Shown: positions 1-7,570, numbered from the stretch's first letter. The stretch is DNA of 19,564 nucleotides from an uncultured Bacilli bacterium (GCA_934130105.1 CAKOXL010000022.1:1-19564), one strand, 5' to 3'. Made by a program: numbers and translations. The notes: generated by a model not told the origin, from the sequence alone.

Positions 1-1379
1 TGTGGCTAGATAATGATACTGACTTTTCAGAAGGGGACATGAATAATAAAACATTTACGATAACCGTAAATGTATATTCAACAGGTAAGGTATTAGAGCA
101 AGATAAAATAGCTTATAAAGAAGCCATTTTAAATGGAACAGATCCAATATTAAAAGATAATCTAATACCAGTAGTAATATCAGATACAGGAGTAGTAACT
201 AAAGCAGATATTACAACAGCTTGGTATAGTTATTCAGATAAAAAGTGGGCTAATAGTGTTATCTTAAAAGATGAAAGTATTACTTATCAAGATGGTGAAA
301 TAATACCAGAAGATAATATTGAATCATACTTTGTATGGATACCAAGATATAGATATAAAATATTTAATGAAGGAACTTATACAGGACTAACAGGTATTGA
401 AGATTCTACTCAAACAATAGATATTATATTTGAAAATAAAGAAACAACACCTTCTACTGGAAGTACGGTAGGAACATATCTAACTCATCCAGCTTTCTTA
501 GCTTTTGATACAAACGGATTATGGGTAGGAAAATTTGAAACAGGATATGATGGAGCAACATCTAGTGATGAGGCACAGATAAATAATGTAGATACAAGTA
601 AAATTATAATCAAGCCAAATGTATATAGTTGGCGAAATATAACTGTTGGAAATATGTTTAAAAATAGTTATGATTATAAAAGAGATTTAGATAGTCATAT
701 GATGAAAAATACAGAGTGGGGAGCAGTAGCTTATTTACAGCATTCAGCTTATGGTAGCATGACAAGTGTAAGAATAAATAATAACTCAAGCTTTATTACC
801 GGATATTCCGCCACGATAGAACCAACTTTAGGATACAATGGTGGAACAAGTATAGAAGGTAATAGAGTAGAGTCAACTAGTTTAGGGGTTGATGGAACAT
901 ACACTGTTAATTATTTAAATAGTAATTCTACCGTTTCATCAACAACTGGTAATTATAGTGGAATATATGATATGTCAGGTGGAGCATGGGAATATGTAAT
1001 GGGCTATACTACCAGTGCGCCAACCGAAGGTGGAGCAAGTGGTATAACTAGTTTATATTCTAATTTCTTTAATGATAGTGCTTACACAAAGTATTGGGAT
1101 AAATATACATCAACTGCAAATACAAATTATAATAATAGAATATTAGGAGATGCAACAGGAGAGATGGGACCATTTGGTTCTGAAAAAGATCCAGATGGTA
1201 GTACTAGATATAAATCTAGTTGGTACAAAGATTACGCCTTCTTTGATGTTTCTTCTTACCCTTGGTTCGAGCGTGGTGGCAATTGGACATATGGCACCGA
1301 AGTCGGTTCCTTTGCGTTCGCTAGTAATACAGGTGGTACCGGCACATACATTTCATTCCGTATTGTCTTAGCACCATAA
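1..1379 (+). CDS. Surface protein of the SipW-signal family, 5' truncated, with FGE/C-type-lectin-like C-terminus
   Basis: The reading frame is open from base 3, so the ATG at 39 is internal and the gene starts upstream of the window. The first codons (WLDNDTDFSEGD, then MNNKTFTITVNVY) match the end of the N-terminal module of the two complete paralogues at 1752 and 13023, so this protein probably has the same signal peptide. The rest is unrelated to those paralogues. It has GIYDMSGGAWEYV near nt 960-1000 and RGGNW (1272-1286) ... SFRIVLAP at the end, the layout of the formylglycine-generating-enzyme/sulfatase-modifying-factor and C-type-lectin fold. Here this is probably a binding domain, not an enzyme. 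The last ~150 nt use codons such as TTC, GGC, ACC, GTC and GCG, unlike the ATA/AGA/TTA-rich body, and resemble a variable region of a diversity-generating retroelement target. The surface role and domain are inferred from family patterns; the ligand is unknown. Confidence 0.8.
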   Translation, partial: WLDNDTDFSEGDMNNKTFTITVNVYSTGKVLEQDKIAYKEAILNGTDPILKDNLIPVVISDTGVVTKADITTAWYSYSDKKWANSVILKDESITYQDGEIIPEDNIESYFVWIPRYRYKIFNEGTYTGLTGIEDSTQTIDIIFENKETTPSTGSTVGTYLTHPAFLAFDTNGLWVGKFETGYDGATSSDEAQINNVDTSKIIIKPNVYSWRNITVGNMFKNSYDYKRDLDSHMMKNTEWGAVAYLQHSAYGSMTSVRINNNSSFITGYSATIEPTLGYNGGTSIEGNRVESTSLGVDGTYTVNYLNSNSTVSSTTGNYSGIYDMSGGAWEYVMGYTTSAPTEGGASGITSLYSNFFNDSAYTKYWDKYTSTANTNYNNRILGDATGEMGPFGSEKDPDGSTRYKSSWYKDYAFFDVSSYPWFERGGNWTYGTEVGSFAFASNTGGTGTYISFRIVLAP

Positions 1380-1432
1380 TTTTTCAATATAAAATTAAAA
1401 TTTATATATTTTAATAAATCAAAACTAATAAT

Positions 1433-1487
1433 AAAATCAATTTTGAATTTCTATTAAATATATTTTTAAAGTTGATTTTTTTCTTTT
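1433..1487 (+). terminator. Possible intrinsic terminator after the first surface gene
   Basis: AAAATCAA (1433-1440) can pair with TTGATTTT (1472-1479). The stem may be extended by TTT/AAA with one bulged G, and a T-run follows to 1482. The loop is long, so this is a weak call. Confidence 0.4.
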
Positions 1488-1510
1488 ATCTTGATAACAA
1501 AATAAACTTA

Positions 1511-1539
1511 TAGACTTTAATAGTTTAATATGCTACAAT
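1511..1539 (+). promoter_or_regulatory. Fixed promoter upstream of invertible segment 1
   Basis: TAGACT (1511-1516), a 17-bp spacer, then TACAAT (1534-1539) preceded by an extended -10 TGC. The same TGC-TACAAT and the following ATAAGGCCT context recur at 12799-12830 upstream of the second switch, which argues that it is functional. It lies outside the inverted repeats, so it should not move on inversion. Confidence 0.55.
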
Positions 1540-1560
1540 CATATTATAAAAATAAGGCCT

Positions 1561-1576
1561 TAAGTTATATAATTAG
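1561..1576. repeat. Left inverted repeat of switch 1
   Basis: TAAGTTATATAATTAG. It matches the reverse complement of 1715-1730 at 14 of 16 positions, with the outer 11 bases identical. Confidence 0.75.
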
Positions 1577-1610
1577 AGACTATTAAGTTTAGCTTATAGT
1601 CTTTTATTTT
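1577..1610 (+). terminator. Intrinsic terminator inside switch 1, facing the gene
   Basis: AGACTAT-(T)-AAG pairs with CTTATAGTCT around a 5-nt loop. This gives ten base pairs with one bulged T, followed by TTTATTTT. It lies about 35 nt after the predicted transcription start and faces the surface gene, so it should prevent expression. The same hairpin occurs reversed at 12952-12985. Confidence 0.75.
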
Positions 1611-1714
1611 ACGATATTTTGGTGTACTTATTAGCTAGTAATAATTATTAAAATAAATCTAATAAATTAACTATATCTTTGTTTATTAAAGCTTATTCTA
1701 ATATCTTATAGTAT

Positions 1715-1730
1715 TTAAGTATATAACTTA
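1715..1730. repeat. Right inverted repeat of switch 1
   Basis: TTAAGTATATAACTTA, the partner of 1561-1576. Confidence 0.75.
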
Positions 1731-2366
1731 GATACCAGAAGGAGAAGTTTTATGAAAAAGAAAAAACAAGTATTTTTAACACTAGTAGCAGTATTAAGTT
1801 TAATACTAATCACAATAGGAGTAAGTTATTCACTATTTACTTATTCTAAAACAGGTGTAACTGATAATATCATAAAAACTGGTAAGATAAACTTTTTATA
1901 TACTGAAGTAAGTGGGGTAGGGAAAGGTATAAGTTTAACAGATGCATTTCCAATAAGTGATGAAGAAGGAAAGATTCAAATAGGCGAGGGAAAAGTATTT
2001 GATTTCAAGATAACTTCAACAATAGAAATGAATTCTAATATTAAATATGAAGTAACAGCAAGAAAAAAGAGTGATTCTACCTTAGATGAAGATAAAGTAA
2101 AGCTATACTTAGCCGAAGTAGATGGAATAGAAAAGGAATTGTTACTAGATAATTATTATAATTTAGAACAAACTAATACTAAAGTACCAGATGGCGTAGT
2201 AGAAAAGACAATCTATGAAGGAGAAGTATCAGCTAATACATCAAACTATGAAAAGAATTTTAGATTAAGAATGTGGGTAGATAATGATACTGATTTTTCA
2301 GAAGGGGATATGAATAATAAAACATTTACAGTAACCGTAAATGTATATGCAAATGGAAAAGTAGTA
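1731..2366 (+). repeat. Dispersed repeat: leader plus N-terminal module, copy A
   Basis: The sequence from GATACCAGAAGGAG through the RBS and the first ~205 codons is highly similar to 13002-13640, with mainly scattered substitutions. The last part also matches 1-92. The DNA-level similarity makes it a substrate for homologous recombination or gene conversion among the three surface genes. Confidence 0.85.
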
Positions 2367-3218
2367 AATATAGCTGAAAACAAGACATTAGCCCAGTTAA
2401 TACTAGATAATAATGAATTAATAACTGCTCAACCAACTTTAACAACATCATCAAATAATGCAAGTGATAAAAGTGGTTTATATATATCAACTCTAACTAA
2501 TACAGGTGAACCAACATACTACTTTAGAGGAAATGTAGAAAATAACTATGTAAGTTTTGCTGGTTTTACGTGGCGAATAGTTAGAATTAATGAAGATGGG
2601 ACAGTAAGAATAATAATGCAAGATGGAATAAATGATAATGATAGTTATGTGTTTAATTCAAACTATAATAATTATACTTATATGTATTATTCTAATAGTG
2701 AGGTAAAACCAGTTCTTGAAAAATGGTACTATAACAATATTGATAATAACAGTAACTATTTATCACATGTAGCATCCGGTTCTTATTTTTGCGAAGAGGC
2801 AAAAGTGAAAGAAAATTCAAATTTTACTTCTGAAAATGCCACAATGGATATATATAAAGATTACAAACCGAATTTCAAATGTGGTAGTGATGGCAATAAT
2901 AAGGGTATAATAAATTCAAACATAGGACTAATAACATATGATGAAGCAATATATGCTGGTGCCTATAATAAAGAGTTTAACGATAGTTATTATCTATATA
3001 GTGGTACCTATTTTTGGACAATGAGTCCAGCTGGTGTTTTACCAACTATTAATGCAGCTGCGTGTGTATGGGATATAGATTCATCATATTCTCTTGAAAC
3101 AAGATATGTTAATACTATATATAATGATGGAATTCTTAGACCGGTATTGAATTTAAAAATTGATACATTTGCGCTAGGAACAGGTACAAGCACTAATCCA
3201 TACATAGTGCAATCTTAG
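1752..3218 (+). CDS. SipW-signal surface protein, phase-variable candidate (predicted OFF)
   Basis: 488 residues. The N-terminus has Lys/Gln, a hydrophobic stretch at about 7-23 and then SYSLFT, the pattern of SipW-dependent signal peptides of the TasA/camelysin type, so the product should be secreted. Residues to ~205 form the module shared with the genes at 1 and 13023. Residues ~250-488 carry the same C-terminal domain as the 13023 product: YFRGNVENNYVSFAGF-W-RIVRI, a Cys pair (YFCEEA and FKCGSDG), FWTMSPAG, and a final RPVLNL. This layout resembles the DUF6273/FGE-like surface domains of gut Firmicutes, an inference from memory. There is no LPXTG anchor. The RBS AGAAGGAG is well placed. 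The region from MSPAG to RPVL is unlike the paralogue. Function unknown; adhesion or antigenic coat is plausible. Expression should depend on the invertible segment directly upstream. Confidence 0.85.
   Translation: MKKKKQVFLTLVAVLSLILITIGVSYSLFTYSKTGVTDNIIKTGKINFLYTEVSGVGKGISLTDAFPISDEEGKIQIGEGKVFDFKITSTIEMNSNIKYEVTARKKSDSTLDEDKVKLYLAEVDGIEKELLLDNYYNLEQTNTKVPDGVVEKTIYEGEVSANTSNYEKNFRLRMWVDNDTDFSEGDMNNKTFTVTVNVYANGKVVNIAENKTLAQLILDNNELITAQPTLTTSSNNASDKSGLYISTLTNTGEPTYYFRGNVENNYVSFAGFTWRIVRINEDGTVRIIMQDGINDNDSYVFNSNYNNYTYMYYSNSEVKPVLEKWYYNNIDNNSNYLSHVASGSYFCEEAKVKENSNFTSENATMDIYKDYKPNFKCGSDGNNKGIINSNIGLITYDEAIYAGAYNKEFNDSYYLYSGTYFWTMSPAGVLPTINAAACVWDIDSSYSLETRYVNTIYNDGILRPVLNLKIDTFALGTGTSTNPYIVQS
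2437..2633 (+). repeat. Dispersed repeat: start of C-terminal domain, copy A
   Basis: Closely similar to 13977-14172, covering the stretch from PTLTTSSNN to RIIMQDGIN. In the other gene a ~110-residue insert separates it from the N-terminal module, showing modular assembly. Confidence 0.8.
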
Positions 3219-3275
3219 TTTAATGACTATTTTACTAACATCTAAATTATAGAAACTATAATTATTAAATATAAA

Positions 3276-3312
3276 AGAGTACTAGAAAAAAAGTTCTAGT
3301 ACTTTATAATAT
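3276..3312 (+). terminator. Terminator after the second surface gene
   Basis: AGTACTAGAA (3278-3287) pairs perfectly with TTCTAGTACT (3294-3303) around AAAAAG, followed by an AT-rich tail with few consecutive Ts. Confidence 0.6.
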
Positions 3313-3329
3313 TATTTCAAAAAAGATTG

Positions 3330-3358
3330 GAATAAATAAGATTTTATGTTAATATAAT
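3330..3358 (+). promoter_or_regulatory. tyrS: Probable promoter of the tyrS T-box operon
   Basis: TATAAT at 3353-3358 lies directly upstream of the T-box leader. The -35 is poor at 17 bp; a TTGGAA occurs at 3327-3332 but with a 20-bp spacer. Only the -10 is convincing. Confidence 0.4.
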
Positions 3359-3364
3359 AATGTA

Positions 3365-3560
3365 ATTTAGTGATGATTAGCTAAAAGTAGTTACTATTAT
3401 TATTTTTTAGAGAGCTTAAGTTTGGTGAAATTAAGCATAAGGTAGTAATGAATTACATGGCTATGAATTAAATCGGAGTAGTCCGTTATACTATTAAGAT
3501 AGAAAAATGTTTCTATGAATTAAGGTGGTACCACGAGTAATTTCGTCCTTATTTTATAGG
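3365..3560 (+). promoter_or_regulatory. T-box riboswitch, tyrosine-specific
   Basis: The canonical T-box sequence AAGGTGGTACCACG is at 3522-3535. Its TGGT complements the ACCA end of uncharged tRNA-Tyr. Stem I features AGAGAG and TTTGGTGAAA are at about 3410-3430, and the specifier in GAATTACATGG gives TAC (3454-3456), a tyrosine codon. A competing terminator can form from AAGG...ACGA with TCGTCCTT (to ~3552), followed by T-rich sequence. Uncharged tRNA-Tyr should stabilise the antiterminator and let transcription reach tyrS and the gene behind it. Confidence 0.93.
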
Positions 3561-3583
3561 AACTTTTATTTTTGGAGGTTATT

Positions 3584-4816
3584 ATGAATTTATATGAAGA
3601 ACTTGTATGGAGAGGTTTAATTAAAGATGTTGCTGGAGAGGATTTAAAAGATAAGTTAAATAATGAAAAGGTTACTTTTTATTGGGGAACAGATCCTACT
3701 GCTGATAGCTTACATTTAGGTCATTATTCTTCTTTGATTACTGCTAAAAGATTAGCTTTAGCAGGACATCATCCTATTTTATTAGTAGGAGGTGCAACAG
3801 GATTAATTGGTGATCCTCGTCCTACTTCTGAAAGAGAAATTATCGCAAAAGATACTTTAAATAAAAACTTAGATGGTATTAGTAAACAAGTAGATAAAAT
3901 TTTTAATGGAATGGCTACTGTTGTCAATAATTATGATTGGATGAAAGATTATAATTATTTAGAATTTTTAAGAGATATTGGTAAATATATAAATGTTAAT
4001 TATATGCTTGATAAAGATATTATTCGTAGAAGACTAGAAACAGGTATTACTTATGCTGAATTTTCATATACTTTGATGCAAGGGTATGATTTTCTACATC
4101 TATATGAAAAATATAACTGTATTATGCAAGTAGAAGGCTCTGATCAATGGGGTAATATTACTACTGGTATTGATTTAATTAAGAAGAAACTAGGTAAAGA
4201 TGCTTATGGTTTTACTATGCCTCTTATCTTAGACAAGTTTGGTCGTAAATTTGGTAAGAGTGAAGGAAATGCTTTATGGCTTGATAAGAATAAAACTTCT
4301 TCTTATGAGTTATACCAATACCTAATTAATACTGATGATGAAATGATTATTCATTATTTAAAAGTATTTACCTTCTTAACAAAAGAAGAAATTGAAGAAA
4401 TTGAAAAAGAACACCTAGCTAATCCAGAAAGAAGATTTGCTCAACAGACTCTTGCTAAATGTATTATTACAGATTTACATGGTGAAGAAGAATATGAAAA
4501 GGCACTTCGTCTAAGCAAAGTACTATTTAGTGGTGATGTTGCCAATTTAACTGGAGAAGAAATTTGTCAGGTTTTTCACGGAGTAACTACTTTTGATATT
4601 GAAGAAAATGAAAATGTACTTGATTTTTTGGTAAATCATGGTATAGTAGCAAGTAAACGTGAAGGAAGAGAATTTATTACAAGTGGTAGTATTACGATCA
4701 ATGGTAGTAAAATTATTGATACAGACTTTAATATTTCTAAAAATGATGCTATTGAAGAAAAATATGTGATTATAAGACGTGGAAAGAAGAAATACTATCT
4801 AGGAATCTATCATTAA
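3584..4816 (+). CDS. tyrS: Tyrosyl-tRNA synthetase
   Basis: Charges tRNA-Tyr with tyrosine in the cytoplasm. 410 residues, normal for bacterial TyrRS. The class I signatures are HLGH (44-47) and KFGKS (222-226), with the TyrRS-type tyrosine pocket SYTLMQGYDF (161-170) and GSDQWGN (185-191). The C-terminal S4-type RNA-binding domain spans about 345-410. The ATG at 3584 is chosen because GGAGG (3574-3578) lies 5 nt upstream; an in-frame TTG at 3572 would overlap that RBS. The gene follows a Tyr-specific T-box, so it is induced by tyrosine starvation. A second gene starts 18 nt after the stop. Confidence 0.97.
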   Translation: MNLYEELVWRGLIKDVAGEDLKDKLNNEKVTFYWGTDPTADSLHLGHYSSLITAKRLALAGHHPILLVGGATGLIGDPRPTSEREIIAKDTLNKNLDGISKQVDKIFNGMATVVNNYDWMKDYNYLEFLRDIGKYINVNYMLDKDIIRRRLETGITYAEFSYTLMQGYDFLHLYEKYNCIMQVEGSDQWGNITTGIDLIKKKLGKDAYGFTMPLILDKFGRKFGKSEGNALWLDKNKTSSYELYQYLINTDDEMIIHYLKVFTFLTKEEIEEIEKEHLANPERRFAQQTLAKCIITDLHGEEEYEKALRLSKVLFSGDVANLTGEEICQVFHGVTTFDIEENENVLDFLVNHGIVASKREGREFITSGSITINGSKIIDTDFNISKNDAIEEKYVIIRRGKKKYYLGIYH

Positions 4817-4834
4817 TAAAATGGAGGTTGCTTT

Positions 4835-6451
4835 ATGCCAAATAATAATAAGTCAACAAAAAAGACAGTAAAAAAGATAAGTACTGGTAAGTCAAGTTCT
4901 AATGTAGTTAAAAAAACAAATAATAACGCTACAAAAAAGGCTAAAAGTCCAAAAAATAATACTAACATAACCAATACAAAAGAAAAAAAAAGTAACGATA
5001 AAGTTACCACTGTCAAAAATAAAAATTCAAATACAGGTAAAAAAGTAACAACAAAGAGTGGTAATTCTAATAAAAAAACAGCTGTAAAGCAAAATACTAA
5101 CAATAAAAAAGTTAATGAAAAAAATGTACCAGTTAAAAAAAATGCTAACGCTAATAAACAACAAGCTGCTTACCCTAAAAAGTTAAAAACAACATTAATA
5201 ATAATAGCAGCTATATGTCTAACAATCATTTTGATTGAAGCAACGTACGTAATTATTTATAGAAATAAAAACAGTGGAATTCCTTATTATGACTCTATTA
5301 ATTCCTTAGCAATCGATGATACTAATATAATAAGTGTAGGTAGCAGTGATTTTAAATACAGTAAGACTTATGATTATACTAGTGGTAATGAAAAAGGAAA
5401 ATTAGTAAAATATGATAAGGATGGCAAAGTATTGTTTGAAAAAATGTATGATAGAGGCATAAATAATACTTTTAGCTCTGTTATTAGTGTAGATGATGGT
5501 TATGTTGTAGTTGGTAGTGGTGTATTTAGCGAAAAAGAACAAGAAGAAAATGCACGCGAAGCATTTATTATTAAATACGATTTTGAAGGAAACATCATAT
5601 GGGAAAAATTTTATCAAGTAGTTACTGATACTAAATTTAATAAAGTTATTGCAACCGAAGATGGTTATATAGCTGTCGGTCAAAGTATCTATGCCAACAT
5701 GGAAATGGGAAATCACACAACCGGCGGTGGAATTATAGTAAAATATGATAAAGATGGAAATGTTGTCTGGTATAATAACCACGGTGGAATGAAGTCAGGT
5801 AGTTTCAATGATATAGTTGAAGTTGATGGTAGTTTCTATGTAGTAGGTAAAGATGCTACCGATAGTGGTAATATAGTTAAATTTAGTAAAGATGGTAAAT
5901 ATGAATGGCATAAAAATTATAGCTATACAGATAGTATAGGTTTTACTGGTATAGCATATTTAAATAACTCACTATATGTAGTTGGTAGTAAAAAAATATT
6001 AACAGATACTAGCGATAATGATAGAAACACAACTAACACAGATGCTTTGATGGTAGTATATGATTTAGATGGAACTAAGAAATTTGAAAAAACATTCGGT
6101 GGTACTAGTTATGATAGATACAATTCTATTTTAGCATATCGAGGTAATTTATATGTTGTAGGTCATACTAGTTCTAAAGATGCAGGTTTTAAAATTGATA
6201 CTGATGGTAGTTTAATGACCGGCATAGTTGTCCGTTACGATGAAGATGGTAATATTCTAAAAAAAGATATTTTAGGTGGTAGCAATAATGACAATTTAAC
6301 AGATATTATCACGGATGGTGCTTGCTTGTACATAAGTGGTTATAGTAATAGTGGTAATGGTAATATTACTACAAACAAAAATAATGATAAAGATTATTTT
6401 GGTAAGATTGTTAAACTTGATTTTAAATTTAGAACCATAATGGTAAAATAA
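4835..6451 (+). CDS. Membrane-anchored beta-propeller-like protein with Lys/Asn-rich cytoplasmic tail
   Basis: 538 residues, family not recognised. Residues 1-115 are a low-complexity Lys/Asn/Thr tail, followed by one transmembrane helix (about 118-142). The positive-inside rule puts the tail in the cytoplasm and the C-terminal ~390 residues outside. The outer part has about six or seven repeats of the form KYDxDGxxxWEKxY followed by a GYxVVG-like strand. Examples are KLVKYDKDGKVLFEK, FIIKYDFEGNIIWEK, IVKYDKDGNVVW, IVKFSKDGKYEW and VVRYDEDGNILKK. This suggests a beta-propeller of the PQQ/SBBP-repeat type. RBS GGAGG lies upstream, and the 18-nt gap from tyrS with no terminator implies co-transcription under the Tyr T-box. 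A bidirectional terminator follows. It may bind ligand, protein or cell wall; no catalytic motif is seen. Confidence 0.8.
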   Translation: MPNNNKSTKKTVKKISTGKSSSNVVKKTNNNATKKAKSPKNNTNITNTKEKKSNDKVTTVKNKNSNTGKKVTTKSGNSNKKTAVKQNTNNKKVNEKNVPVKKNANANKQQAAYPKKLKTTLIIIAAICLTIILIEATYVIIYRNKNSGIPYYDSINSLAIDDTNIISVGSSDFKYSKTYDYTSGNEKGKLVKYDKDGKVLFEKMYDRGINNTFSSVISVDDGYVVVGSGVFSEKEQEENAREAFIIKYDFEGNIIWEKFYQVVTDTKFNKVIATEDGYIAVGQSIYANMEMGNHTTGGGIIVKYDKDGNVVWYNNHGGMKSGSFNDIVEVDGSFYVVGKDATDSGNIVKFSKDGKYEWHKNYSYTDSIGFTGIAYLNNSLYVVGSKKILTDTSDNDRNTTNTDALMVVYDLDGTKKFEKTFGGTSYDRYNSILAYRGNLYVVGHTSSKDAGFKIDTDGSLMTGIVVRYDEDGNILKKDILGGSNNDNLTDIITDGACLYISGYSNSGNGNITTNKNNDKDYFGKIVKLDFKFRTIMVK

Positions 6452-6484
6452 AAAAATATGTAATTAATAACTACATATTTTTTT
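6452..6484. terminator. Bidirectional terminator between convergent genes
   Basis: AAAAATATGTA (6452-6462) pairs with TACATATTTTT (6472-6482). A-tract and T-tract flanks let it serve both the rightward gene ending at 6451 and the leftward gene ending at 6483. Confidence 0.75.
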
Positions 6485-6884
6485 ATGCGTAAGGATTTTC
6501 AATTTCAGCTGTTTGGAAGTTAGTAGCACTAAAATCAGTAATTACTACATATAGTCCTATTAAAGCTGGAACTAAAGAAATAATTGATGCAATAATTTGA
6601 AGATCAAGTGATGCTGTATCTTGATTGGTATTTTTAGCTAATTTTTTTGATTTGAAGTTTAAATAAACAAATAATAATAGTAATAGCAAAATAAAAACTT
6701 TATTAAGTGTGATAATAATTTGTGATTCTTCTGTTGTTAAAAAGCCATCTTTGTTTAATGCAACTTTTCTTTGATTAACTATAACGATAATAGTTGCTAC
6801 AAACGATAAAATATATAAAATACTTCCAATTAACTGCCCGTCAATTATAAATAATTGATCTTTCTGTAATTCCTGTTCATTCAA
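6483..6884 (-). CDS. Small three-helix membrane protein, unknown function
   Basis: 133 residues, not recognised. Three hydrophobic segments lie at about 15-37 (IGSILYILSFVATIIVIV), 58-76 (a run of Leu, Val and Ile) and 97-117 (IIASIISLVPALIGLYVVI). They are joined by short charged loops, with a Lys-rich loop after the second helix. It ends in the polar EIENPYA. The start at 6884 has only a weak upstream GGATGTGAT, so translation may be low. It sits alone between rpsD, whose own terminator separates them, and the convergent propeller gene. Confidence 0.65.
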   Translation of the reverse strand: MNEQELQKDQLFIIDGQLIGSILYILSFVATIIVIVNQRKVALNKDGFLTTEESQIIITLNKVFILLLLLLFVYLNFKSKKLAKNTNQDTASLDLQIIASIISLVPALIGLYVVITDFSATNFQTAEIENPYA

Positions 6885-6923
6885 TTTATCACATCCAATG
6901 TTCTATTAATTATATGTGATAAA

Positions 6924-6962
6924 TAAAAAAAAAGAAAAAACTTCACATTTGTAAAGTTTTTT
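6924..6962 (-). terminator. rpsD: Terminator of rpsD
   Basis: Read leftward, AAAAAACTT and AAGTTTTTT form a stem directly after the rpsD stop codon, followed by CTTTTTTTTT. A classic intrinsic terminator. Confidence 0.75.
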
Positions 6963-6967
6963 ACTTT

Positions 6968-7570
6968 TTATCTGTTATAGAATTCAACGATTAATGATTC
7001 GTTAATATCAGCGTTAAGTTCGCTTCTTTCAGGTAATCTTACTAATTTACCTTCTAACTTCTTATCATCAAAAGTAACAAATTCAACACGTTTAGTTATT
7101 TTTTCTAAAGATTCTTTAATAGCTTTATGATCTTTTGAGTTTTCTTTAACAGCAACAACATCACCAACAGCTACACGGTAAGATGGAATATCAACCTTGT
7201 TACCATTAACTGTAATATGACCATGGTTAACTAATTGACGTGCACCACGACGTGTAGTAGCAAGACCTAAACGGTAAACAACGTTATCTAATCTAGATTC
7301 TAATAATCTTAAGAAGTTTTCACCATGCATACCTTTCATTTTTCCTGCTTCAGTAAATGTTTTCTTAAATTGTCTTTCATTTACTCCATACATAAATCTA
7401 ACTTTTTGTTTTTCTTTTAATTGTTCACCATAGTTAGATAATTTTCCTTTACGGTCTTGACCATGTTGTCCTGGACCATAAGGACGACGAGCTAATTCTT
7501 TTCCTGTTTCAGAAATAGAAAAGCCAACTCTACGAGCTTGTTTATAAGCTGATCCTGTGTATCTTGACAT
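6968..7570 (-). CDS. rpsD: 30S ribosomal protein S4
   Basis: Primary 16S rRNA-binding protein that nucleates assembly of the 30S body and, in Firmicutes, represses its own mRNA. 200 residues starting MSRYTGSAYKQARR, typical of Bacilli S4. It includes the RPYGPGQHGQ motif, the central S4 RNA-binding domain (about 90-155, with ESRLDNVVYRLG and VNHGHITVNG) and the conserved end VEFYNR. No cysteine zinc-binding motif is present, so it is the zinc-independent form. The start at 7570 is chosen over an upstream in-frame start at 7615 because AAGGAGG lies immediately before it and the family begins MSRY. Monocistronic, with a consensus promoter, a structured leader and a terminator. Confidence 0.97.
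   Translation of the reverse strand: MSRYTGSAYKQARRVGFSISETGKELARRPYGPGQHGQDRKGKLSNYGEQLKEKQKVRFMYGVNERQFKKTFTEAGKMKGMHGENFLRLLESRLDNVVYRLGLATTRRGARQLVNHGHITVNGNKVDIPSYRVAVGDVVAVKENSKDHKAIKESLEKITKRVEFVTFDDKKLEGKLVRLPERSELNADINESLIVEFYNR

Larger units (their letters stand above)
1561..1730 (+). promoter_or_regulatory. Invertible regulatory segment 1 (predicted OFF orientation)
   Basis: This 170-bp segment is bounded by imperfect inverted repeats (1561-1576 and 1715-1730) and lies between a promoter-like sequence and the surface gene at 1752. The reverse complement of 1569-1610 is found almost base for base at the opposite end of the corresponding 171-bp segment at 12831-13001. The left flank (AAGGCCT) and right flank (GATACCAGAAGGAG) keep the same orientation at both loci. 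That pattern is what site-specific inversion leaves behind. In this orientation a hairpin with a T-tract sits just downstream of the promoter and should stop transcription. No recombinase gene is in the window. The homologous interiors are otherwise diverged. Confidence 0.8.

Noticed and set aside
1150..1371. Alternative-frame ORF in the end of the first surface gene
   Set aside because: It lies wholly inside the real frame, which carries the RGGNW...SFR domain; no RBS or family resemblance.
3572..3583. Upstream TTG start for tyrS
   Set aside because: It overlaps the GGAGG that serves the ATG at 3584, and TyrRS homologues begin at that ATG.
4813..5103. Leftward hydrophobic ORF opposite the Lys/Asn-rich tail
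   Set aside because: It is the antisense of AAA/AAT/ACA repeats, which always reads as Phe/Leu/Val; there is no RBS and the sense frame is convincing.
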